Assembly: GCF_009467795.1 (NCBI RefSeq)
Contig: NZ_WIAX01000002.1
Span: forward strand, 62,001-126,000
Origin: Nesterenkonia halophila
GTDB taxonomy: Bacteria; Actinomycetota; Actinomycetes; Actinomycetales; Micrococcaceae
Length of the DNA stretch: 64,000 nucleotides
Direction: 5' to 3'
Part shown: positions 29,985 to 38,201 of the stretch, in pieces
Numbering within the stretch: position 1 is the first letter of the stretch
How the letters are laid out: every line of letters starts with the position of its first letter
The notes under the pieces: model-generated
Seen by the model: only the letters and a program-made list of their open reading frames with translations
Databases searched by the model: none
Told to the model about the DNA's origin: nothing
Position numbers and translations under genes: made by a program

Positions 29985-30881
29985 ATGACCGAGGCACGTG
30001 AACTGCTGGACGTGGCCGCCGAGGCCGCGGCCGCCGGAGCCGCTGTGCTCGCCGAGCGCGACGCCGTCGCGCCGTCGGGCCGGGTGCTGCGCGGCGACGA
30101 GTCGGGCCTGAAGACCAAGTCCTCCGAGGCCGACCTGGTCACCGACTTCGACCGCCGCTCCGAGCAGGCGGTGCGCGCGGTGATCGGCCGGCGTCGCCCG
30201 CAGGACGCGATCACCGGCGAGGAGTACGGCACCAGTGCTCCGGAGCAGGCCTCCGGGATCCGCTGGTCCATCGACCCGCTGGACGGCACGACGAACTTCG
30301 TCCGCGGCATCGTCTACTACGGCACCTCGGTCGCGGTGCAGGGCCCCGACGGCGACTGGCTGGCCGGAGTGGTGCATGCGCCGGCGCTGGACCGGCTGTG
30401 GTGGGCCTCCCGCGGCGCCGGCGCGTTCACCGGCCGAGTGTCGACCGCGCGGCCCGGCGCCGGCGACGGCGTGGGAGGCGTCGACGATGCCGGCCAGCCC
30501 GGCGTGGACCGGCTGAGCGGACCGCAGGGCACGCGCGCGGCCGGGCTGCTCTCCACCGGCTTCGGCTACGATGCCGCCCGTCGGGAGCAGCAGGTGTCGG
30601 CCGTCGTCGAGCTGCTGGGCGGCTTCGGGAACCTGCGCCGGCTGGGCGCGGCGGCGCTGGACATCTGCATGGTCGCCGACGGCACGGTCGAGGCCTACGC
30701 CGAGTACGGCATCCAGGAGCACGACTGGGCCGCCGGCGCGCTGATCGCCGAGGAGGCCGGGGTGCCGATGCGCCGTCCGCTGGCCGCCGACGGGGCCGCT
30801 CACCCGGACTGGTGCATCGCCGGAGACCTGGGCGTCCCGCTGGAGCAGCTGCGGCCGGCGCCGCGGGAGACGGTGGCATGA
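29985..30881 (+). CDS. Inositol monophosphatase-family phosphatase
   Basis: 298 aa. Metal-site motifs GEEYG, WSIDPLDGTTNFVRG and the C-terminal EHDWAAGALIAEEAG match the IMPase superfamily (SuhB, HisN, CysQ). It hydrolyses a small phosphate ester: inositol-1-phosphate, histidinol phosphate or similar; the sequence alone does not settle which. An insertion around residues 150-180 is Gly/Asp-rich. Starts 3 bases after ligA and overlaps the GNAT gene as ATGA, hence one transcript. Confidence 0.88.
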   Translation: MTEARELLDVAAEAAAAGAAVLAERDAVAPSGRVLRGDESGLKTKSSEADLVTDFDRRSEQAVRAVIGRRRPQDAITGEEYGTSAPEQASGIRWSIDPLDGTTNFVRGIVYYGTSVAVQGPDGDWLAGVVHAPALDRLWWASRGAGAFTGRVSTARPGAGDGVGGVDDAGQPGVDRLSGPQGTRAAGLLSTGFGYDAARREQQVSAVVELLGGFGNLRRLGAAALDICMVADGTVEAYAEYGIQEHDWAAGALIAEEAGVPMRRPLAADGAAHPDWCIAGDLGVPLEQLRPAPRETVA

Positions 30882-31441
30882 CCGGCGAGGCCGACGTCGC
30901 CGTCGACGCGCGTGAGGCCGCGACGCGGGGCCGCGGCCGGGGCACGGCCGCGCCGCGGGTGCGGGACGCCGCGCCGGCCGACCACCCCGCGATCGCGGAG
31001 CTGACGATGGCCGCCTACGCGGCCGGGGGACACATGCGCCGCGAGGATCCGTACATGCGGCAGCTGGCCGACGTCGCCCACCGCGCGGAGCACGGTGAGG
31101 TGGTCGTCGTCGAGCTCGACGGCGACGTCGCCGCCTCGGCGGTGATCACCTGGCCCGGAGAGGTGCTCTCCGAGCTGGCGCGCGAGGGCGAGATGGAGTT
31201 CCGCATGCTCGCCGTGGATCCGCGGCATCAGGGGCGCGGCGTCGCCCGCACGCTGGTGCGGCATCTGATGGCCCGCGCCGACCAGGCGCCGGGGACCGAG
31301 GCGGTGGTGCTGTGCAGCCTGCGCTCGATGACCGCCGCGCATGCGCTCTATCGGTCCGAAGGCTTCGTCGCGGACCCGTCGCGCGACCTGGTGGTCGAGG
31401 GCGTCGGCCGCTTCCCGTTCTTCCGCCGCCGCCTGGCGTGA
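30878..31441 (+). CDS. GNAT-family N-acetyltransferase
   Basis: 187 aa. The acetyl-CoA pyrophosphate loop is in MLAVDPRHQGRGVARTLVRHL (Q-x-x-G-x-G/A form), followed by VVLCSLRSMTAAHALYRSEGF, the standard beta-5/alpha-4 end of the fold. Substrate unknown. The first 25 residues are disordered. Last gene of the ligA transcript; palindrome P1-C follows 16 bases downstream and may terminate it. Confidence 0.85.
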   Translation: MTGEADVAVDAREAATRGRGRGTAAPRVRDAAPADHPAIAELTMAAYAAGGHMRREDPYMRQLADVAHRAEHGEVVVVELDGDVAASAVITWPGEVLSELAREGEMEFRMLAVDPRHQGRGVARTLVRHLMARADQAPGTEAVVLCSLRSMTAAHALYRSEGFVADPSRDLVVEGVGRFPFFRRRLA

Positions 31442-31457
31442 CCCCCTCCTCACCTGC

Positions 31458-31517
31458 GATGACTCCGTGGAACGCGTGGGAATACGCGCTCGTTCCCACA
31501 CCTTCCGCCGAGCCACC
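31458..31517. repeat. Palindromic repeat P1, copy C
   Basis: Outer left end GATGACTCCGTGG, core GTGGGAAT (31476-31483) facing GTTCCCAC (31492-31499). The right outer end (CGCCGAGCCACC) has drifted. It lies directly after the GNAT gene and before the lipoprotein pseudogene. Confidence 0.8.
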
Positions 31518-31601
31518 GTCGGGGAGTTCTCCACAGGCTGAGGGCCGTCGTCAGCGAGACAGCTGACACGTTGGCAGCCTCTCCTCCGGCCGAGAACCAG
31601 G

Positions 31602-32968
31602 ATGAGGGGAGACGACGTGGAGGAGCGTGTCGAGGCCGCCGGGCGTTGGCGCCGGTGGATGTGGCGAGCGATGACGACGACGGCGGCCGGGGCGGCGGCC
31701 CTGCTGGCGCTGAGCGGCTGCGGTCCCAGCGATGAGGAACTGACCGCCCAGGCCGAGGAGGACCAGCTGGCCGCGCCGCTGGAGGTGGGCTGGGAGTCCG
31801 ACGACGAGTTGCTACGCGCCGTCGGAGGAGGGGCCGGGGCACCCCGAGGCCGTCGATGTCGAGACGGGAGAACGGCTGAGGTCGGGGCTGGCCCAGGGGA
31901 CCTTCGCGGACCGGCCGTACACCTGTGGGGAGACATTCTGCGCCGAGGGAGAATGGTGGTATCAGGACGGGGGCTCCGGGTACTTCGCCGAGTCTCAGGA
32001 GATCGCCTTCGACTGGGGGATCGGAACGGTGGACGGCGCGTGAGCAGGTCGACGGGACGGAGGACGAGGATGCTCCGCCGGTGACCGAGGACCCTGATCG
32101 GCTATGGCGCCGACGGGGAGAACCGATGGGAGCGTCCATACACCGAGGCGCTCGGGCATGAGAACACTGAGGACCGCTCGGTCCGGTACACCGACGGGGG
32201 CGAGGATTATCCCCTGATCCTCTCGGTATGGCCGTATGGAGGAGACGGGGAGAAGAAGGACCTCGGTTCACTGACCAGCACGCTGCGGCTCGACGTCTCG
32301 ACCGGCGAGACGCTCTGGAAGGCCGAGAATGCCCACCTGGGCTGCGACTACGCGGATCTCTCCAGCGATGAACTGATCGATGGCGACCCGACGGTGGCCA
32401 TCGCCTGCGGCTACGACGCCGGCACCCGGACGTTCAGCCAGGATGACGACGGGGAGACGACCTGGGAGGACCAGGACGTGGACCAGTATGTCGCCGGCCT
32501 GGACATCGACGCCGGCGAGCAGGTGTGGCGCGTCGACATCGATGGCGCCGCCCAAGTCGAGGAGCCCGAGGCGGGCATCGTGAACGATGCGCGCTACGAG
32601 GAGATGCCGTCACGTGATGGTGAGACCGTCACGATCGACCTCGTGACGGGAGAATCGGTCACATCCCGGGATGCCTACGAGCCGACGGCGTTCTGCTGGA
32701 AGGGCCGGGACTCGTCGGAGGTGCGTCGATACACCGAGCGCGCTGAAGGCACGTGGAGCACGGGTGACGATCTGGCCGACGTCGAGCGCTACGGATCGAG
32801 GTTCCCTGCGACCGGGACGAGCAGGCCGCCGTCGACGAGATGCCGACGGTCGCCGAGCTGCGCCGCATCGACTACCAGGAGGAGAGCGGCGTCGTCGTGG
32901 TCCGCGGACGCGATGGGATGGTCGGTTATGAGGTTCCGGCGCTCGAGGATTTCCGCGAAGACGCCTGA
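31602..32968 (+). pseudogene. PQQ-like beta-propeller lipoprotein, frameshifted
   Basis: The first 70 codons encode a signal peptide with lipobox ALSGC and an acidic linker. The homology then jumps frames at about 31830, 32040, 32095 and 32815. Across these frames runs one continuous protein with repeats such as TLRLDVSTGETLWKAE and VAGLDIDAGEQVWRVDI, which are PQQ/quinoprotein-like propeller blades, ending EVPALEDFREDA then TGA (32966-32968). At least four frame changes make sequencing error unlikely, so the gene is dead. It would have been an exported, membrane-anchored propeller protein of about 450 aa. Repeat P1 stands on each side. Confidence 0.8.
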
Positions 32969-32986
32969 CAGCTTCGCCCACCAGGT

Positions 32987-33046
32987 GGTGGCTCCGTGGC
33001 TCGTGTGGGAATGTCGCTTCATTCCCACACCTCCTGCGGAGTCATC
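32987..33046. repeat. Palindromic repeat P1, copy D
   Basis: Left end GGTGGCTCCGTGG, core GTGGGAAT (33005-33012) facing ATTCCCAC (33021-33028), right end GCGGAGTCATC. Sits between the convergent ends of the lipoprotein pseudogene and the EamA gene, where a bidirectional terminator would be expected. Confidence 0.85.
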
Positions 33047-33086
33047 GCCAGGGGCGCGCGGGGCACTATCGCCAGGAGGGCGCGGC

Positions 33087-33965
33087 TCAGGCCGGCGTCG
33101 CCGGACGCGTGCGCACCGCGCCGGCGCAGGCGACGATCACCAGCAGCATGGCGACCAGATCCAGCAGCTCGAGGCGCTGGCCGAGGACGACGAAGGCCGT
33201 CAGCGCCGCCATCACCGGCGACAGGCAGGTGAGGATGGAGAAGGTCGAGGCATGCAGGCGCTGCAGCACGCGCGTCTCGATGCCGTAGGGGATCGCCGAG
33301 GAGAGCAGCGCGATGCCCAGGCCGACGGCGAGCACCCAGGGATCCAGCAGGGCGGCGCCGGCCGAGGCGGTCCCCAGCGGGACGACCACCAGGGATCCGA
33401 CGCACATCGCCAGGGCGAGGCCCTGGGCGCCGGGCAGCACGCGGCCGGCACGACGATTCATCATGATGAACCCCGCCCAGCAGGCGGCCGCGCCGAGGGC
33501 GAAGGCGACGCCGACCGGATCCAGGCCGTCGACGGCGTCGAACCCGTCGCGGCCGAGCGTGCCGACGCCGGCCAGGGCGAGGAATGCCCAGAGCAGGCCG
33601 AGCAGGCGGCGTCCGGTCAGCACCGACAGCGTCAGCGGGCCCAGCGCCTCGATGGTCACCGCGATGCCCTGCGGGATCCGGTCGAAGGCCTCGTAGATCA
33701 TCAGGTTCATGCCGGTCATCGTCGCGCCCAGGGCCAGCACGGTGAGCCAGCCCGATCCGGTGATCGCGCGCAGCGCCGGCCGCAGGATGGCCACCATGAT
33801 CAGCGCGGAGAACAGCAGACGCATCATCACCATGCCCTGCGGGCCGACGCTGCCGAAGAGCGTGGCCGCCAGCGAGGCCCCCAGCTGCTGGCCCAGGATG
33901 CTCACCAGCACCAGCAGGATGGGGACGGTGGTCGAGTGTCTCACCCGGACAGGATAGACGGTCAT
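33087..33965 (-). CDS. EamA-family exporter, RhtA-like
   Basis: 292 aa with ten membrane segments in two EamA repeats. The second begins about GVAFALGAAACWAGFIMMNRRAGR, and SSAIPYGIETRVLQRLHASTFSILTCLSPVMAAL is very close to the end of RhtA, the threonine/homoserine exporter. Likely an amino-acid or metabolite efflux pump of the inner membrane. Transcribed opposite to the toxin locus that begins 164 bases upstream. Confidence 0.88.
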   Translation of the reverse strand: MTVYPVRVRHSTTVPILLVLVSILGQQLGASLAATLFGSVGPQGMVMMRLLFSALIMVAILRPALRAITGSGWLTVLALGATMTGMNLMIYEAFDRIPQGIAVTIEALGPLTLSVLTGRRLLGLLWAFLALAGVGTLGRDGFDAVDGLDPVGVAFALGAAACWAGFIMMNRRAGRVLPGAQGLALAMCVGSLVVVPLGTASAGAALLDPWVLAVGLGIALLSSAIPYGIETRVLQRLHASTFSILTCLSPVMAALTAFVVLGQRLELLDLVAMLLVIVACAGAVRTRPATPA

Positions 33966-34129
33966 GACCGAGGCCCGTCGATCCGCGGCATGAGTGCGAT
34001 CCCGGGGCGCCTGTGGAGAACGTCTGCGGCGACGGCGGGAATCTGCCTATCCTCGTCGGGACGCCGCGGCGCGCGGAGGCCGCGGCAGGACACAGGTCCG
34101 AGCACGGAGAAGGGGGAGCGAGCACGCCG

Positions 34130-34468
34130 ATGCGATTCGAGATCCTGCCTGTCGAGGCGTCGTCGACGGTCTCCTCGGTCGAGGCGACGGCGGAGGAAGC
34201 ACGCGGCCGGACGGGCGGCGTCACGGCGGCCGCGACGACGCTGGCCCAGGACCTGGCGAACAGCTCCGTGGTGGTCGAGGCCGTGCAGGGGCTGGAGGCC
34301 GAGGTCCTGCAGCCCACCGGGTCCGGCGCCGTCGCGCAGACGGAGGCGGCGACGGGCGGCACCTCGACAGCACTGGGGCACTACTCCTCCGGCGACGACC
34401 AGATGGCGGCGGCCGCCCGGAAGAGCGCCGGAGACGTCCATCGACCCGATATGCCGCGAACGGGCTGA
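34130..34468 (+). CDS. Small helical partner protein of a type VII secretion-like locus
   Basis: 112 aa. Mostly helical: EASSTVSSVEATAEEARGRT, a second helix with TTLAQDLANSSVVVEAVQGL, and an end with HYSSGDDQMAAAARKSAG. Size, two-helix plan and YSSGD (which fits the YxxxD/E export signal) resemble WXG100-like/DUF6507-type proteins made with type VII effectors. GGGGAG precedes this ATG; an upstream in-frame start is less likely. It ends 1 base before the effector gene, as partners usually do. No function proven; the family assignment is by plan, not by strong motif. Confidence 0.55.
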   Translation: MRFEILPVEASSTVSSVEATAEEARGRTGGVTAAATTLAQDLANSSVVVEAVQGLEAEVLQPTGSGAVAQTEAATGGTSTALGHYSSGDDQMAAAARKSAGDVHRPDMPRTG

Positions 34469-34469
34469 G

Positions 34470-35873
34470 ATGGCCACGACCTATGCCGAGCTGTTCACAG
34501 TGGCGGACCTCGACGACCCGGACACCGTCGAGTCCTCCGCGACGGCGCTGAAGACTGCCACGGCCGACGTCGACGAGTCCATCGGCCGGGCCTCTCGCAT
34601 CTGGGGCGGACTCGAGCAGTCCTACCGCGCACCGGAGACCGGGGAGCTGCTGACTGCGCTGCAGCCGGCGACGAGCCGGGCGGCGGAGCTGGCCCGAGCC
34701 GGGGCGGAGGCCGAAACCGCGGTGCACACCTATGCGGCGGCGCTCCGGGAGATGCAGACGACACGGCGAGGGCTGGTCGAGGACATCGAAGCCTTCCAGG
34801 TCGAGGGAGCAGAGGACGCCGCCGAGGACGACTGGGCGGCGCGGGAGGAGCGCATCGCCGAGCTGCAGCGACGGTGCCGAGAGCTGGCCGAGTGGAAGGA
34901 CGAGGCGCAGAACGCCTGCGCGGCGGCGCTCGGGGCGATCACCACCAGCGCCTCGCTGCCCCGAGGGAGCCGCACCGAGGTGTCGACGGCCGACGCCGCC
35001 GGCCAGGTCGAGACCCCGCCGCAGTCGCCGGAGGACTGGCTGGTGGCGTCCCTCGGCGTCACTCCGGGCGAGAACTTCGACGGCAGCTGGGCGGATGAGC
35101 TCTCCTTCGCCGCGTCGAAAGGGCTCACGACGACGGGCGCGGTCGCCGACTCGCTGAAGCACTCCTGGTCCGAGGTGCGGCCGCGCCAGGGCTGGGCGCC
35201 CGAGTGGGCGAAGAACATCGCCGCTCGCGGTGAACGGAGCACCGAGCTGGTGAAGAAGGTGACGGGCTGGGACGCCAACCAGGTGACGAACAGCGGGCGA
35301 TGGTTGGCGAAGAACTCCGCGCAGAACCCCTACCGGCGTCCGCAGGGCCTCGTGGATGGAGCCAAGGCTCTGCGGAGTCGCTTCTTCGCGAACTTCAACA
35401 CGAACAACCTGACCCCCAAGGCGGGGAAGTCCGGGGCGTTCAGCACGGCGAGCAAGGTGAGCAAGGTGGCGGGGGGCACGGGATCCGTGCTGACACTGGC
35501 GACTGGTTTCGTCGGGCAATGGAACGAGGACAGCGCCAAGCATCCCGATATGGAGGGGGCGGAGCAATTCACTCGTGCCGCCACAGTGGGCGGCGGTGCG
35601 GCCATCGGCGGTTGGGCCGGGGCAAAAGCAGGTGCCGCTGCCGGCGCCGCCATCGGATCGCTGTTCCCGGGGCCGGGGACTGCGATTGGTGCAGTGGCCG
35701 GTGGCGTCATCGGAGGTATCGCTGGAAGCGCTGTCGGCAAGGAGCTCGGCGAAGGCCTGAAGAATGCCACCGGAGATGTCGTCAGCGGGCTCCTAGACAC
35801 CGGCGAAGCGGTGGCCAGTGCCGCGGCGGACAAGGCGGAGGAGACCTGGGATTCTGTGACATCGTGGTTCTGA
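34470..35873 (+). CDS. Putative type VII-secreted effector with C-terminal glycine-zipper region
   Basis: 467 aa. Residues 1-160 are helical/coiled-coil, rich in Ala, Glu and Arg, like LXG/WXG targeting domains; a Trp-Gly pair (IWGGLEQ) occurs near residue 45. Residues 190-310 form a middle region with several Trp and RxRW-type basic patches. Residues 370-425 are a run of Gly/Ala with GxxxG spacing (GGGAAIGGWAG, GAVAGGVIGGIAGSAVG), a glycine zipper able to insert in a membrane. No signal peptide and no known enzymatic motif. In S. aureus, TspA has the same plan and depolarises membranes. Downstream paralogous membrane proteins would be the immunity. The 3' half is AT-richer than its neighbours. 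Confidence 0.6.
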   Translation: MATTYAELFTVADLDDPDTVESSATALKTATADVDESIGRASRIWGGLEQSYRAPETGELLTALQPATSRAAELARAGAEAETAVHTYAAALREMQTTRRGLVEDIEAFQVEGAEDAAEDDWAAREERIAELQRRCRELAEWKDEAQNACAAALGAITTSASLPRGSRTEVSTADAAGQVETPPQSPEDWLVASLGVTPGENFDGSWADELSFAASKGLTTTGAVADSLKHSWSEVRPRQGWAPEWAKNIAARGERSTELVKKVTGWDANQVTNSGRWLAKNSAQNPYRRPQGLVDGAKALRSRFFANFNTNNLTPKAGKSGAFSTASKVSKVAGGTGSVLTLATGFVGQWNEDSAKHPDMEGAEQFTRAATVGGGAAIGGWAGAKAGAAAGAAIGSLFPGPGTAIGAVAGGVIGGIAGSAVGKELGEGLKNATGDVVSGLLDTGEAVASAAADKAEETWDSVTSWF

Positions 35874-35924
35874 CGACCTGTCTGATGGTCCGACGTGCCA
35901 GTTCTGACAGCTGAAGGAGGGGAC

Positions 35925-36335
35925 ATGGAGATCGTTTGGTGGTTGCTGGCGACGTTGGTCAGTTCAGTCCTGGCTGTATGGTTCGTGGTCTACCCGCGGA
36001 TCATCAACGATGCAACGTGGTACGGATTCTTCTCCGAACGGATGTACCTGTATGCCTTCCCGCCGTTCTTCGCGGCAGCAGCCTTCTACAGCATGCGGGA
36101 AGCATCGCGCGGGTTCGGCCACGTGTGGCCCGACTGGTTTGCGCAGGTGACGATCGGCGTGACGGGCCTTCTGATGATCCTGGGCCTCTTGGCTGCACTG
36201 GGCATGCCTGTCCCACCGTTCCTCACCCCGAAGTGGGTGCGTGAGCGGCGCAAGCAGGACCGAGAGGAGCGTCGTCGGCGTCGTGAGGCGAAGAAGTCGG
36301 CGAAGGAAGACGAAGCAGTGGCGAATGAGGGCTGA
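35925..36335 (+). CDS. Membrane protein, candidate immunity factor copy 1
   Basis: 136 aa. Three membrane segments (about 3-24, 45-65, 75-98) and a strongly basic cytoplasmic tail (RERRKQDREERRRRREAKK). It shares with the next gene WFVVYPR-IND--WYG-FSER-YLY--PPFFA and VPPFLTPKWVRERR. GAAGGAGG precedes the ATG. Position directly after the glycine-zipper effector, small size, and tandem duplication fit an immunity protein that guards the membrane. Not a recognised family. GC content is visibly lower than in the flanking genes, a sign of transfer. Confidence 0.6.
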   Translation: MEIVWWLLATLVSSVLAVWFVVYPRIINDATWYGFFSERMYLYAFPPFFAAAAFYSMREASRGFGHVWPDWFAQVTIGVTGLLMILGLLAALGMPVPPFLTPKWVRERRKQDREERRRRREAKKSAKEDEAVANEG

Positions 36336-36368
36336 GTCGCGGTGTGAAGCGAAAGCGGGCGACAGACG

Positions 36369-36773
36369 GTGAGCTTCGCTCTATGGTTCATCGGACTGCT
36401 GGTGTGTCCGGTGCTGACAGTATGGTTCGTCGTCTACCCGCGCCTCATCAACGACGCTCATTGGTATGGGTGGTTCTCGGAGCGCCTGTACCTGTACGGC
36501 CTCCCTCCGTTCTTCGCTATGGCGTCGGTGGCATGTGCATACCGAGTGTCCGACGTGTGGGGTATCAGCTGGCCGACGTGGTTGGAGCAGGTGACGATGG
36601 GAACAACCGGCTTCCTCATGCTCTGCGGCTTCTTCGCCACGTTGGGGGTGCCCGTGCTGCCCTTCCTGACCCCCAAGTGGGTGCGTGAACGCCGCTCGCA
36701 GGACCGGGAAGAGCGTCGGCGGCGTCGCCGGGAGAAGAATGCCGCCGCTCGGCGGAACGAACAGACCAGCTGA
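36369..36773 (+). CDS. Membrane protein, candidate immunity factor copy 2
   Basis: 134 aa, GTG start 33 bases after copy 1. Same three-segment plan and the same basic tail (RERRSQDREERRRRRREKN), with closely similar first loop (YPRLINDAHWYGWFSERLYLYG) and different membrane-2 residues. The divergence is largest in the second segment, as expected if the copies neutralise variants of one toxin. No ribosome-binding site better than weak is seen, so expression may depend on copy 1. Confidence 0.6.
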   Translation: MSFALWFIGLLVCPVLTVWFVVYPRLINDAHWYGWFSERLYLYGLPPFFAMASVACAYRVSDVWGISWPTWLEQVTMGTTGFLMLCGFFATLGVPVLPFLTPKWVRERRSQDREERRRRRREKNAAARRNEQTS

Positions 36774-36819
36774 AGGACTCCGGGCATCATCAGCCGGCAC
36801 CCTGGACGAACGGAGCAGC

Positions 36820-37320
36820 ATGGACGTGACACAGCGGCTCGAGCACCCGCGCTTCGCCGCGGCCCTGGAGATCCCGCAGCGCTGGGAGGTCGACCTCAGC
36901 GGCCTCGACGACGGACTGGTCATCGTCGGCGACGACCGGCCGTGGAGCATGGGCTTCGTGCCGACGGTGGTCTTCACCCAGGCGCGGCTGGGCGAGGAGC
37001 ACAGCACCGATCCGGCCGCCGTGCTGGAATCCCAGCGGCTCGTCGAGACCACGATCGCCGAGCAGCTGCGCGATCACCGCCCGCTGCATCTCGACGTCGA
37101 CACCTTCGGCTTCCACGGTGAGCAGCAGGTCCACGGCGTCATGCGCGTCGCGTCGTACACCACCGCCGAGGCCGTGCCGGTGATGATGCACCAATGGGTG
37201 GCCCGCTGCGTCGGCGTCGAGCTCTCCATGACCGTCACCTATCCGACCGTCGATGTGCTGACCTGGTCCGAGGGCGGCTGGTCGCTGGCCAACACGCTCG
37301 AATGGACGGGGGTCTCCTGA
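36820..37320 (+). CDS. Unknown protein with LpqN/DcrB-like features
   Basis: 166 aa. RFAAALEIPQRWEV followed by a small domain with alternating strands (VVFTQARLGEE, LHLDVDTFGFHGEQQVHGVMRVASY, GVELSMTVTYPTVDVLTWSEGGW). The plan, an opening 'P-x-x-W' then seven strands and a helix over which a ligand may bind, is that of LpqN/DcrB/PsbP-like proteins, but it has no signal peptide. TGATG overlaps the next gene, so the two are made together. In this setting it may be a secretion-linked chaperone or adaptor; function unknown. Confidence 0.45.
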   Translation: MDVTQRLEHPRFAAALEIPQRWEVDLSGLDDGLVIVGDDRPWSMGFVPTVVFTQARLGEEHSTDPAAVLESQRLVETTIAEQLRDHRPLHLDVDTFGFHGEQQVHGVMRVASYTTAEAVPVMMHQWVARCVGVELSMTVTYPTVDVLTWSEGGWSLANTLEWTGVS

Positions 37321-38096
37321 TGGAGCAGCACAGCGCGATGGAACAGCGCAGCACGGCACGACTGAGCGCCGAACAGGTGGATCAGCTCGCCGCCGCCCTG
37401 GGCTGGCTGGAGCCGGTCACCGTCCCCGAGCTCCGGGACCTCGACGGACAGCTCCTCGTGAGCGACGGCCGCCCCGCTCCCGAGTACGACCGCCTGATGC
37501 GCTCCTTCTCCGAGCAGCGTGCGGTGATCCTGGTCCAGCGCGTCGACGCGCAGGGGCATGAGCAGAACACCACCATCCGGCTCAGCCCGCACGGCATGCT
37601 CTGGCATGAGCTACAGAACGACGGCGCCGTGCTGCTGCGCGGCGCGGCCGGCGGGACGCTCTACCCGGTGCTCATCGACGGACTGGGGCTCGGTCCGCGA
37701 CCGGCCCCTGCTCGCGGCGTCGTGCCCGCCGAGATCTCGAAGAATCTGATGATGCGGGCCGTGGACTTCTCCCAGGGTCCCGACAGCCCGGCCGCCGCCC
37801 GGCGCGAGGCCGCGGCGGCCGTGCGCGGACAGGCCGCGCAGATCGCCGACAGCCTGGTGGCCGGTCGAGCCGACGTCGTCGTGCTGGCCGCCGAGTGGGA
37901 CGACGGCGCCGGCGGGGCGCAGGCCCGCCTGATGGGCCTCGACACTCCGGACGGCATGCTCCTCCACTCCGTCGAACGCCGCTTCCTCGGCGAGAAGCAC
38001 CTGCTCGAGCCCGCCCCGGCATGGGTCTTCTGGCATATGGCCGTCGGCTCCCTGCCCGGGGCCGAGGACATCGCGCGATGGACCGGGCCTGCCTGA
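37320..38096 (+). CDS. Unknown protein, ESX-accessory-like by context
   Basis: 258 aa, no membrane segment or signal peptide. Features: N-terminal helix LSAEQVDQLAAALGWLEP, beta-rich middle (TTIRLSPHGMLWHELQND, GGTLYPVLIDGLGLG), then helix RREAAAAVRGQAAQIADSL, and a C-terminal VVVLAAEWDDGAGGAQARLMGLDTPDGMLLHSVERR. Size and mixed fold recall EspG-type chaperones of ESX systems, but I see no diagnostic motif. Its ATG overlaps the stop of the LpqN-like gene. Last gene of the locus; tandem repeats follow. Confidence 0.4.
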   Translation: MEQHSAMEQRSTARLSAEQVDQLAAALGWLEPVTVPELRDLDGQLLVSDGRPAPEYDRLMRSFSEQRAVILVQRVDAQGHEQNTTIRLSPHGMLWHELQNDGAVLLRGAAGGTLYPVLIDGLGLGPRPAPARGVVPAEISKNLMMRAVDFSQGPDSPAAARREAAAAVRGQAAQIADSLVAGRADVVVLAAEWDDGAGGAQARLMGLDTPDGMLLHSVERRFLGEKHLLEPAPAWVFWHMAVGSLPGAEDIARWTGPA

Positions 38097-38131
38097 CGCC
38101 CGGTGTCGGACGCCGGGCAGGCCCGCGGTCA

Positions 38132-38201
38132 GGACCAGCTGGTCAGGGCCGGCTGATCAGGACCAGCTGATCAGGACCAGCTGATCAGGACCAGCTGATC
38201 A
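38132..38201. repeat. Five tandem copies of a 14-base unit
   Basis: Unit GGACCAGCTGATCA, at 38132, 38146, 38160, 38174 and 38188; the last three are identical, the first two have one or two changes. Each unit holds the palindromes CAGCTG and TGATCA. The last unit and a half encode the C-terminus of the CitMHS protein (ISWS and stop), so change in copy number would change neither frame nor much of that protein. Lies between two convergent genes. Confidence 0.85.

Noticed and set aside
32394-35873. Single 1159-codon plus-strand frame joining the propeller pseudogene with the glycine-zipper protein
   Set aside because: The middle third is antisense to the EamA exporter and has no homology; the effector has its own ATG directly after its partner gene. 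The open frame is coincidental.
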